This document shows positions 6,328 to 13,236 of a stretch of DNA of 16,063 bases, piece after piece. Under the pieces are notes generated by a model. It saw only the letters and a list, made by a program, of their open reading frames with translations, was not told the DNA's origin and did no database searches. Origin of the DNA: an uncultured Collinsella sp. (GTDB taxonomy: Bacteria > Actinomycetota > Coriobacteriia > Coriobacteriales > Coriobacteriaceae); the NCBI GenBank assembly GCA_900541135.1, contig UQIG01000045.1, positions 1-16,063 on the forward strand. Direction: 5' to 3'. Position 1 is the first letter of the stretch; every line of letters starts with the position of its first letter. Both the position numbers and the translations under genes were made by a program.

Positions 6328-7598
6328 TGAAACAGACCACTAACACCGCTGCTACCACCCTTGAGCAGGTCAACGCGATGCCGGCCGCCACTTGGGGCTG
6401 GCTGAAGATGAATCAGACCAAGCTCGAGCTCTCTGACGAGCTTGCCGCCGCTCCCACCGAGGCCGTTGAGGTCGAGGGCTTGGACGAGCAGTTTACTGGC
6501 GTGGCAGACGCGTTCGAAGCCGCCATGGACACCATGGCCGAGCGCTTCCCCGAGCACCGCGCCTCCGCCCCCGGCGACGCCGCCGACCGCGCCCGCATCA
6601 CGCCCGAGACCGAGCTCGACGTGCCCGCCACCTCCATCTACCAGGCCGGCGCCATCAAGCTCGAGGAGGAGCTCTCCCCTGCCGAGGCCTTCGAGACTGG
6701 CATGGGCGAGGCTACCTACACCTACCTGGCCGACCACGCCACCAAGCGCGTCGTCATCGATGTGCCCGCATACAAGCACGCCACGGTTACCGTGCGCGTG
6801 AGTGGCGTCGACGCTGCCGCGGCCATCGCCGCCATCGATGTCGTCGCCCGTCCGCAGGCAACGCTCGACCTGCGCATAGCCCTGGACTCCCCCGTTGCCG
6901 GCCAAGGCGTCGTGGGCTCCGCGCTACGCGTGTGCGCCCACGAGTACGCCACCGTCAACGTGACCTGCACGCAGACGCTCGACGATAGCTGGATCGCGCT
7001 CGACGACACCGGCCTGTTCCTGGACGAGGGCGCGCGCGTCAACGTGCAGCACACCGTCCTGGGTGCTGGCGCCAGCGCCACCGGCCTTGCCGGCGACCTG
7101 CTGGGCGATACCGCCAAGGTGACGATCGATACCGATTACCTGGGCGCCCGCGAGCAGGTGCGCGACTTTAACTACGAGCTGCGCCACCGCGGCCGCAAGA
7201 CCGAGTGCGAGATCGACGCCAACGGCGTGCTGACTGGCACGTCCAAGAAGGTCTACCGTGGCACCATCGACCTCGTGCACGGCTGCAAGGGCGCAACCGG
7301 CACCGAGCGCGAGACGGTGCTTTTGGCCAACAAGGGCGTCGACAACAAGACCGTTCCCGTCATTCTCTGCGACGAGGACGACGTCGCCGGCAACCACGGA
7401 GCCACCATCGGCCACGTCCGCGACGAGCAACTGTTCTACCTCGCCTGCCGCGGCCTTGACCAAAACGCCGCCGAGGACCTGTTCGTCCGCGCCAAGCTGG
7501 AGGACGCCGCACTTTCCGCCACCGACGAGCGCACCCGCGCCGCCGTCGTCCGCTTGGGCAACAACCTGATCGACAACTTTGAAGAGGAGCTCGCATGA
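6327..7598 (+). CDS. sufD: SufD, Fe-S assembly complex subunit
   Basis: 423-residue SufD, paralogue of SufB and its partner in the SufBC2D complex. The N-terminal half is variable, with acidic and Ala-rich segments. The C-terminal beta-helix region contains GRKTECEIDANGVLTGTSKK (289-308) and VILCDEDDVAGNHGATIG (345-362). C348 and H357 lie in the region that matches the SufB-SufD interface His360 site of E. coli. LFYLACRGLDQNAAEDLFV (369-387) is the usual family ending. Its ATG shares one base with the sufB stop, and its TGA overlaps the sufS start (ATGA), so the genes are translationally coupled. Confidence 0.96.
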   Translation: MKQTTNTAATTLEQVNAMPAATWGWLKMNQTKLELSDELAAAPTEAVEVEGLDEQFTGVADAFEAAMDTMAERFPEHRASAPGDAADRARITPETELDVPATSIYQAGAIKLEEELSPAEAFETGMGEATYTYLADHATKRVVIDVPAYKHATVTVRVSGVDAAAAIAAIDVVARPQATLDLRIALDSPVAGQGVVGSALRVCAHEYATVNVTCTQTLDDSWIALDDTGLFLDEGARVNVQHTVLGAGASATGLAGDLLGDTAKVTIDTDYLGAREQVRDFNYELRHRGRKTECEIDANGVLTGTSKKVYRGTIDLVHGCKGATGTERETVLLANKGVDNKTVPVILCDEDDVAGNHGATIGHVRDEQLFYLACRGLDQNAAEDLFVRAKLEDAALSATDERTRAAVVRLGNNLIDNFEEELA

Positions 7599-8920
7599 TC
7601 GACACCGAGCACGTTAAATGCGACACCTGTACCGCACCGGAGCCTATGGAGCTCGACGCCAGCGACGAGGCCTCGCGCGGCTGGCCTACCGTCGACATCG
7701 AGACCAATCCCTACAAGGCGCAGTTCCCGCTGTTCCAGCAGCACCCCGAGATCGCCTTCCTCGATAGTGCCGCCACCGCGCAGCGTCCTGCCTGTGTGCT
7801 CGACGCCGAGCGCGACTTCTACCAGCGCATGAACGCCAACCCTCTGCGCGGCCTGTACTCGCTGTCCGTCGAGGCCACTGAGGCTATCGCGAAGGTGCGC
7901 CAGCAGATCGCCGACCTCATCGGCGCTGCCCAGGCCAACGAGGTCGTCTTCACCCGCAACACGAGCGAGTCGCTCAACCTGGTCGCCAAGAGCTTTGCAC
8001 CCACAGTCCTCGAGCCGGGCGACGAGGTCGTCATCACCATCATGGAGCACCACTCCAACCTGATTCCGTGGCAGCAGGTCTGCCGCGAGACCGGCGCCAA
8101 GCTCGTCTACCTCTACCCCACCAAGACCGGTCAGCTCACCACCGAGGAGGTTCTTGCCAAGGTTGGTCCCAAGACCAAGATTCTGGCCGTGGGTCAGGTC
8201 TCCAACGTGTTGGGAGTCGAGAACCCAGTCAAGAACCTCGGCAAGCTCGTGCACAAGTATGGCGGCTACCTGGTCGTCGACGGTGCGCAGTCGCTGCCGC
8301 ACATGCCGGTCGATGTGGCCGACCTGGGCGCCGACTTCTTTGCCTTTAGCGCACACAAGGCTATGGGCCCCATGGGCATCGGCGTGCTGTGGGGCAAGAT
8401 GGACCTGCTCAACGCCATGCCGCCCATGCTCACCGGCGGCGAGATGATCGACTCTGTTACCGAGCAGGACGCCGTCTGGGCGCCCGTTCCCGAGAAATTC
8501 GAGGCCGGCACACAGGGCGCCGCCGGCATCTTCGCCACGGGTGCGGCACTCGACTACCTGGTCAACACGGTGGGTTACGAGAACATCCAGGCACGCGAGC
8601 AGGCACTCGTCCACTACCTGATGGGCGAGCTCATGCAGCTCGACTTTGTCCAGATCATCGGCTCCATCTATTGGGACAACCACCACGGCGTTGTGAGCTT
8701 TAACGTCCGCGGCATCCACCCGCACGACGTTGCGAGCATCATGGACATGGACGGCGTCTGCATCCGCGCCGGTCACCACTGTGCACAGCCGCTGCTCACC
8801 TGGCTGGGCGTCGAGAACCTTGCCTGCTGCCGCGCCAGCGTGGCCTTCTACAACGACAAGGCCGACATTGACAAGTTCATCGCCGGCCTGCATCACGTTT
8901 GGAGCACGTTCAATGGGTAA
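7595..8920 (+). CDS. sufS: SufS-type cysteine desulfurase with N-terminal CxxC extension
   Basis: 441-residue group II cysteine desulfurase; it takes sulfur from cysteine as a persulfide and passes it to SufU. The PLP lysine is K255 in FSAHKAMGPMG, the cofactor-stacking His region is EHHSN (151-155), and the catalytic Cys is C396 in RAGHHCAQPL. GTQ (305-307) and RASVAFYN (413-420) are also present. SufS proteins are usually about 405-410 residues; here about 38 extra residues precede the first conserved segment NPYKAQFPLF, with CDTC (9-12) and an acidic stretch. The long form is supported by the ATGA overlap with sufD and AGAGGAG upstream of ATG 7595; a shorter start at 7646 is possible. It overlaps sufU by 8 bases. 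Confidence 0.96.
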   Translation: MIDTEHVKCDTCTAPEPMELDASDEASRGWPTVDIETNPYKAQFPLFQQHPEIAFLDSAATAQRPACVLDAERDFYQRMNANPLRGLYSLSVEATEAIAKVRQQIADLIGAAQANEVVFTRNTSESLNLVAKSFAPTVLEPGDEVVITIMEHHSNLIPWQQVCRETGAKLVYLYPTKTGQLTTEEVLAKVGPKTKILAVGQVSNVLGVENPVKNLGKLVHKYGGYLVVDGAQSLPHMPVDVADLGADFFAFSAHKAMGPMGIGVLWGKMDLLNAMPPMLTGGEMIDSVTEQDAVWAPVPEKFEAGTQGAAGIFATGAALDYLVNTVGYENIQAREQALVHYLMGELMQLDFVQIIGSIYWDNHHGVVSFNVRGIHPHDVASIMDMDGVCIRAGHHCAQPLLTWLGVENLACCRASVAFYNDKADIDKFIAGLHHVWSTFNG

Positions 8921-9347
8921 TCTGTACACCTCCACCACATTTATGGAGCACAACTCGCACCCCGACTACAAGTACGAGATGGATGCTCCCACGCACGAGC
9001 ACGACGGCATCAACCCCAGCTGCGGAGACGAGCTCACTCTGCAGCTGCGTGTCGAGAACAACGTGATCGAGGAGGCCTCCTTTACCGGCCACGGCTGCGC
9101 CATCAGCCAGGCCAGTGCCGACATCATGGCCGATCTCATCACCGGCGAGACCGTCGAGGAAGCTCGCCGCCTGGCAGAGCTCTTCCTCGCCATGATCCGC
9201 GGCGAGAAGCTCTCCGAGGAGGACCTGGAAGACCTGGACGAAGCCGCCCAGCTCCAGGACATCTCGCACATGCCCGCCCGCGTCAAATGCGCCGAGCTCG
9301 CCTGGCGCACCCTCGACGGCATGCTCGAGGGGCAAGCTAACCAGTAG
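8913..9347 (+). CDS. sufU: SufU, zinc-dependent sulfurtransferase
   Basis: 144-residue SufU of the Gram-positive type, which accepts persulfide sulfur from SufS by swapping a zinc ligand. The zinc site is C37 and D39 in PSCGDE, C62 in GHGCAIS, and C126 in RVKCAELAW. The insert between the second and third Cys (about residues 80-120, Glu/Asp-rich) separates SufU from IscU. ATG 8913 overlaps the last codons of sufS (ATGGGTAA), so it is translated by coupling. It is the last gene of the operon, 32 bases before a strong terminator. Function as a cluster scaffold was once proposed, but the desulfurase-partner role is better supported for this family. Confidence 0.95.
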   Translation: MGNLYTSTTFMEHNSHPDYKYEMDAPTHEHDGINPSCGDELTLQLRVENNVIEEASFTGHGCAISQASADIMADLITGETVEEARRLAELFLAMIRGEKLSEEDLEDLDEAAQLQDISHMPARVKCAELAWRTLDGMLEGQANQ

Positions 9348-9379
9348 CGTATGCTCCGAATCCAAGGTTTTTGATTGCC

Positions 9380-9410
9380 GAGCCGCCCGATACGGGCGGC
9401 TCTGTTTTTC
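9380..9410 (+). terminator. Terminator of the suf operon
   Basis: GAGCCGCCC (9380-9388) and GGGCGGCTC (9394-9402) form a perfect 9-bp stem with loop GATAC, followed by TGTTTTT. It is a canonical rho-independent terminator directly after sufU. Confidence 0.95.
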
Positions 9411-9415
9411 CTAAT

Positions 9416-9452
9416 GAGCGCCGGACGCACGAAGTCCGCGCGTCCGGCGCTC
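9416..9452. repeat. Perfect 13-bp hairpin after the suf terminator
   Basis: GAGCGCCGGACGC (9416-9428) and GCGTCCGGCGCTC (9440-9452) are exact reverse complements around an 11-base loop. There is no T tract on either side, so it is not a standard terminator. Its position next to a REP-associated transposase homologue suggests a REP-like palindrome, or an mRNA-stabilising hairpin. Confidence 0.7.
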
Positions 9453-9511
9453 CGTCTGTCATTTACCACACAGCAGACGCGAACACGGGCGTTTTCCACA
9501 GCACCAAAGGC

Positions 9512-9592
9512 CTGCGGCAGGGCCCCGGACCCGCCAAGCAATGCGCCAAGCCCCGTTCTGCTGAGCTCCGACTCGCTTCGCGCCTGCCGCAG
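9512..9592. repeat. 10-bp inverted repeat enclosing direct repeats
   Basis: CTGCGGCAGG (9512-9521) and CCTGCCGCAG (9583-9592) are exact reverse complements 61 bases apart. Between them CGCCAAGC occurs twice, 12 bases apart (9532-9539 and 9544-9551). The arrangement could be the closing stem of a structured RNA or a mobile repeat unit. Confidence 0.5.
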
Positions 9593-10006
9593 AAGGGTCC
9601 CATAGGATGCTGCGTGCATTTTTGCGAGTATTCAGCACGCCAAGCTGTGTCCATACGCATCGGAAGCGTTAATCAACGTCTCCAGGCGCATAAATATTGT
9701 GTTTTAGACCAGACATCGCGGTCTGACGGGACGCAGGCACATACTCCGGGGGTGCAACGGCAGGGATCAATAGCTTAGGGGCCCGTGTGTTGCAAGATTG
9801 TGGCAGTGCCGACAGCACCACGATGCTGAAAACTCCGTTTTTTGCACGGCGCAGACGGGGGTAGGCACGGGCAAACCCGGACTGAGCTGTTATTTTATGC
9901 AAGATGACGATTGTTCTATGCATATTAAGAAGTGCAGTTACCGTACCAAGCTTTTGAACGCTGGTTGCGGCGTATGGACGACCCCAGCTGCGGTGAACAG
10001 GCGACC

Positions 10007-10819
10007 CTACATCACGTTTCCGCCAGCCCGCATCGCCGTTCGCGCGCGGGCGCGCACGATACGAGAGACGGTACTTTTGCCAATCCCGGTATACCGCTCA
10101 ATCTGACGCACTGTAAAGCCGGCATTGTTCAATCCAACAATAACGGTATCGCGCTGCGCCGGCGGTACAGTTTTAACCCCGTTGAGCGGAACCCCTAGCT
10201 CCTTCGCCAACTTGTTGGCAAAGGCGTGGCGTTCCCACTCCGTCTCTTTCATATCGCGCAGCGCCGGTTCGCCGCTGTCGGGCGTCGAAAGCGAATAGGC
10301 AATAAAGCCCTCGGCAGAACCAAAAAGCTCAAGCACGCAAGAAGGATCAGAAAATCCCCTCGCGACATCGGCCGCGTCACCGTCGTAAGCGCACAAATGC
10401 TCCGGAAAGCTGCTCCAGGGATAACGCTCAATGAGACTGATGCCCGCCTCCTGCGGATCGGCGTGAACGGAGCGAATAGCCTCCATCACCTGCCAGTCGG
10501 TATCGAGCGAGCGCCGGTCAAAACGGTTCTGGAACAGATGCCCTGTGCGCCCCGTGCGTTTATTGAACCGCCGCGCGTACGTCAAAAGCAGCCGGTGCAT
10601 CGCCGCGCTCATCGCGTCCTCGTAATCTGCAAGCACCAGACGCACGTGATTGCCCATAAGGCACCAGGCGATAACCGTCACGCCCGCCTTGCGGCAGCAC
10701 TCACGCATCAGCTCCAAGAACTCCCACCGGTCTTCATCGCCCTCAAAGATGAGCTGCTTGCCCGTACCGCGGGCACAGACATGGTAAAAGCCGGTAACCG
10801 TTCTCCAAACGCGCTGCAT
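10007..10819 (-). CDS. REP-associated (Y1) transposase homologue, probably catalytically dead, with C-terminal HTH
   Basis: 270-residue protein of the transposase IS200-like/RAYT group (PF01797). The fold is recognisable from FYHVCARGTGKQLIF (11-25), WCLMGNHVRLVLAD (52-65), YARRFNKRTGRTGHLFQNRF (81-100) and VHADPQEAG (118-126). The metal-binding HuH motif reads H58-V-R60 instead of H-x-H. The catalytic tyrosine normally found in Y-I-H-x-N-P is a serine (S117 in SVHADP). Both losses predict no nicking or joining. Residues 235-256 (GFTVRQIERYTGIGKSTVSR onward) form a good helix-turn-helix, so a DNA-binding role may persist. AGGGAG upstream of ATG 10819 sets the start; the open frame continues to 11032 without support. 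The uninterrupted frame argues against a simple pseudogene. Confidence 0.85.
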   Translation of the reverse strand: MQRVWRTVTGFYHVCARGTGKQLIFEGDEDRWEFLELMRECCRKAGVTVIAWCLMGNHVRLVLADYEDAMSAAMHRLLLTYARRFNKRTGRTGHLFQNRFDRRSLDTDWQVMEAIRSVHADPQEAGISLIERYPWSSFPEHLCAYDGDAADVARGFSDPSCVLELFGSAEGFIAYSLSTPDSGEPALRDMKETEWERHAFANKLAKELGVPLNGVKTVPPAQRDTVIVGLNNAGFTVRQIERYTGIGKSTVSRIVRARARTAMRAGGNVM

Positions 10820-10852
10820 GGCGCTCCCTTCGCCGGGATCTGCTTGCCATCC

Positions 10853-10881
10853 AATACAGCACGATTGAAGCGTGCCATCAA
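10853..10881 (-). promoter_or_regulatory. Promoter of the transposase homologue with dyad in the spacer
   Basis: On the minus strand TTGATG (10881-10876), a 17-base spacer and TGTATT (10858-10853) form a plausible promoter with a leader of about 27 bases. The spacer is itself the inverted repeat GCACG-N7-CGTGC (10859-10875), a position suited to a repressor. Confidence 0.4.
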
Positions 10882-11123
10882 AACATTCACGCAAAACAAT
10901 TCGCTCGCGCGGCCAAAGGCAGTAAACAGGCGGCGAACGGCACCGTTGCAACAGGTCAACCCCTGCAACGCTTACAAAAGCTGACCAAAAGCTTGCCCAA
11001 GACGGACCCCCTCTACGGAAGTGCACGACCACAGAATATAGAGTTAAACCGTTTCAATTGAAAGTTCCGCGCATCTCGCTACGAAAACTGAGCCGTTCGC
11101 CGAATATTCCGTGCATTTCGCGG

Positions 11124-11129
11124 TATTAT
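11124..11129 (+). promoter_or_regulatory. Possible -10 of the NifU-like/GGGtGRT operon
   Basis: TATTAT matches the -10 consensus at 5 of 6 positions and would give a leader of roughly 85 bases before ATG 11223. The -35 is not clear. The palindrome GAATATTC (11102-11109) lies in the -35 region. The leader contains a short CCCTT-TCG-AAGGG hairpin. Confidence 0.35.
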
Positions 11130-11222
11130 AGGGGCTGCATGTCATGTCCCTTTCGAAGGGTCGCCCGGCAATCGCCAGCCACGGCCCCCAGACGGGACGC
11201 CAACACGATAGAGAGGAGAGGC

Positions 11223-11957
11223 ATGCAGTACTCACAGGAAGTGGAGAACATGTGCCCCGTTGCCAAGGGTGCATACCACGGCCCCGCACCCATCCCCGAG
11301 GAGGGCAAGTGGGTCCAGGCTAAGGAGATTTCCGACATCTCCGGTCTTACGCACGGTGTGGGTTGGTGCGCACCTCAGCAGGGCGCCTGCAAGCTCACGC
11401 TGAACGTCAAGGACGGCATCATCGAGGAGGCCCTCGTTGAGACCATCGGCTGCTCGGGTATGACCCACTCTGCCGCCATGGCTTCCGAGATCCTTCCCGG
11501 TAAGACCATCCTCGAGGCCCTCAACACCGACCTCGTCTGCGACGCCATCAACGTTGCTATGCGCGAGATCTTCCTGCAGATCGTTTACGGCCGCAGCCAG
11601 ACCGCGTTCTCCGAGGGCGGCCTGCCCGTGGGCGCCTCCCTCGACGACCTCGGCAAGGGCCTTCGCTCTCAGGTCGGCACCATGTTCGGCACCAAGGCCA
11701 AGGGCGCTCGTTACCTCGAGCTCGCTCAGGGCTACGTCACCCGCATGGCTCTCAACGACAAGAACGAGATCATCGCTTTCGAGTTCCTGAACCTCGGCAA
11801 GTTCACCGACGCCGTCAAGGCCGGCAAGACCCCCGAGGAGGCCATCGCTGGCGCTATGGGCCACTATGGTCAGTGGGAGAACGCTGCCAAGTACATCGAC
11901 CCGCGCACCGACGAGGAGACTCACTCCGTCGCCAGCGTGTTCCCGGTTCACGAGTAG
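11223..11957 (+). CDS. IscU/NifU-like scaffold protein with C-terminal extension, GGGtGRT partner
   Basis: 244-residue protein. Residues about 35-130 resemble the IscU/NifU N-terminal domain: WCAPQQGACKLTLNVKDG (48-65), VETIGCSGMTHSAAMASEIL (72-91), PGKTILEAL (92-100), TDLVCDAINVAMREIF (102-117). C56 (or C49), C77 and C106 occupy positions equivalent to the three cluster-ligand cysteines of IscU; C11 is an extra. IscU proteins are about 130 residues; the additional ~110 C-terminal residues (FGTKAKGARYLELAQGYVTR, then GHYGQWENAAKYIDP) are family-specific. GAGAGGAG before ATG 11223 sets the start. It lies 18 bases before the GGGtGRT gene and shares its terminator. A role in Fe-S assembly is inferred from the fold; the actual client or cofactor is unknown. 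It is clearly distinct from SufU in this window. Confidence 0.88.
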   Translation: MQYSQEVENMCPVAKGAYHGPAPIPEEGKWVQAKEISDISGLTHGVGWCAPQQGACKLTLNVKDGIIEEALVETIGCSGMTHSAAMASEILPGKTILEALNTDLVCDAINVAMREIFLQIVYGRSQTAFSEGGLPVGASLDDLGKGLRSQVGTMFGTKAKGARYLELAQGYVTRMALNDKNEIIAFEFLNLGKFTDAVKAGKTPEEAIAGAMGHYGQWENAAKYIDPRTDEETHSVASVFPVHE

Positions 11958-11975
11958 AAAGGGAGGGAAATAACT

Positions 11976-12980
11976 ATGACTGTTACGTTCGAAGGTTACG
12001 AGCGCCGCGCTGACAAGATCAACAAGTGCCTCGCCGACAACGGCATCGCCTCCCTCGAGGAAGCTCTGCAGATCTGCACCGACAAGGGCTTCAACCCGCG
12101 TGAGATCGTCAACAACACCCAGTCCATCGCCTTCCAGAACGCCGAGTGGGCCTACACCCTCGGTTGCGCTCTCGCTGTCAAGCGTGGCGCCAAGTCCGCT
12201 TCTGAGGCTGCCGCCATCATCGGCGAGGGCATCCAGGCCTTCACCGTTCCCGGCTCCGTCGCCGAGGACCGCAAGGTCGGTCTGGGCCACGGCAACCTGG
12301 GCGCTATGCTGCTCTCCGACGACACCGAGTGCTTCGCCTTCCTGGCCGGTCACGAGTCCTTCGCTGCCGCTGAGGGTGCTATCGGCCTGGCTCTGAACGC
12401 CAACAAGGCTCGCAAGAAGCCGCTGCGCGTCATCCTCAACGGACTGGGCAAGGACGCTGCTCAGATCATCGCCCGCATCAACGGCTTCACCTACGTGAAG
12501 ACCCAGTTCGACTACTTCACGGGCGAGCTCAAGGTCGTCGAGACCATCCCCTACTCCGATGGTCCCCGCGCCGCCGTCAACTGCTACGGCGCCGACGACG
12601 TCCGCGAGGGCGTTGCCATCATGTGGCACGAGAACGTCGACATCTCGATCACCGGTAACTCCACCAACCCCACGCGCTTCCAGCACCCCGTCGCTGGCAC
12701 CTACAAGAAGGAGCGCCTCGAGGCTGACAAGAAGTACTTCTCCGTCGCTTCTGGTGGCGGCACTGGCCGTACCCTGCACCCGGACAACATGGGCGCCGGC
12801 CCTGCCTCTTACGGCATGACCGACACCATGGGCCGCATGCACTCCGACGCCCAGTTCGCCGGTTCTTCCTCCGTGCCTGCGCACGTCGACATGATGGGTC
12901 TCATCGGCATGGGCAACAACCCCATGGTCGGTGCCACCGTCGCCTGCGCTGTCGCCGTCGAGGAGGCCCTCAAGGCCTAA
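11976..12980 (+). CDS. GGGtGRT-family protein (PF14057)
   Basis: 334-residue protein named for its motif, here GGGTGRT at 260-266 within FSVASGGGTGRTLHPDNMGA (255-274). Other conserved-looking blocks are GHGNLGAMLLSDDTECFAFLA (104-124), HESFAAAEGAIGLALNANKAR (126-146) and GMGNNPMVGATVACAVAVEE (311-330). The glycine- and small-residue-rich blocks suggest a nucleotide- or cofactor-binding fold, but no established function is known to me. There is no signal peptide or membrane segment, so it is cytosolic. It follows the NifU-like gene by 18 bases with GGGAGG upstream of its ATG, forming a two-gene operon. The consistent pairing implies a shared pathway, probably cluster or cofactor assembly or use. 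Confidence 0.92.
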   Translation: MTVTFEGYERRADKINKCLADNGIASLEEALQICTDKGFNPREIVNNTQSIAFQNAEWAYTLGCALAVKRGAKSASEAAAIIGEGIQAFTVPGSVAEDRKVGLGHGNLGAMLLSDDTECFAFLAGHESFAAAEGAIGLALNANKARKKPLRVILNGLGKDAAQIIARINGFTYVKTQFDYFTGELKVVETIPYSDGPRAAVNCYGADDVREGVAIMWHENVDISITGNSTNPTRFQHPVAGTYKKERLEADKKYFSVASGGGTGRTLHPDNMGAGPASYGMTDTMGRMHSDAQFAGSSSVPAHVDMMGLIGMGNNPMVGATVACAVAVEEALKA

Positions 12981-13015
12981 TCGCGCCCGCGCGATGCTCA
13001 TATAGTTGAGCTTTG

Positions 13016-13048
13016 GAGCCGCTACCCACCCGGGTAGCGGCTCTTTTT
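13016..13048 (+). terminator. Terminator of the NifU-like/GGGtGRT operon
   Basis: GAGCCGCTACCC (13016-13027) and GGGTAGCGGCTC (13032-13043) form a perfect 12-bp stem with loop ACCC, followed by TTTTTG. It is a canonical rho-independent terminator 36 bases after the stop. Confidence 0.95.
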
Positions 13049-13117
13049 GTTTGCGCTGTCGCAGGGTAGCTAATGCCGATATATCAGTTGGGGCGAAATA
13101 CAAGATGTGATGAGATG

Positions 13118-13140
13118 GAGCGTCAGAGCGTCCATGACGC
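13118..13140. repeat. Direct and inverted repeats upstream of the flavoprotein
   Basis: GAGCGTC occurs twice with period 8 (13118-13124 and 13126-13132), and GCGTCA (13120-13125) is inverted as TGACGC (13135-13140). The cluster lies about 100 bases upstream of ATG 13237 and could be an operator. No clear promoter hexamers were found around it. Confidence 0.3.
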
Positions 13141-13236
13141 CCACCTGCCATATTTGCCCTTTACCGATTTGCCGAGTCTTTGCGGCCCCATTGCCGATCA
13201 CCCGTGCGACAATGCGCCGGACGAGAAAGGAATCCG

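Larger units (their letters stand above)
9411..10006. other. Gene-free, repeat-rich intergenic region
   Basis: No open frame here looks coding: short frames on both strands lack ribosome binding sites and family similarity. The stretch holds several inverted repeats (listed separately), small dyads at 9707-9725 and 9813-9828, and a T6 run at 9838-9843. It lies between the suf terminator and a REP-associated transposase homologue, so dispersed repeats or a structured RNA are the main candidates. Confidence 0.55.
10820..11222. other. Intergenic region with divergent promoters
   Basis: 403 bases between divergent genes. It holds the transposase-homologue promoter (10853-10881), a GTTGCA/TGCAAC dyad near 10940-10970, the palindrome TTTCAATTGAAA (11052-11063), a likely -10 (11124-11129) and the ribosome binding site of the next operon. 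No convincing gene is seen. Confidence 0.5.

Noticed and set aside
9463..9923. Two short minus-strand frames between sufU and the transposase homologue (65 and 84 codons)
   Set aside because: No ribosome binding site, no recognisable family, and they run through inverted repeats; more likely non-coding repeat sequence.
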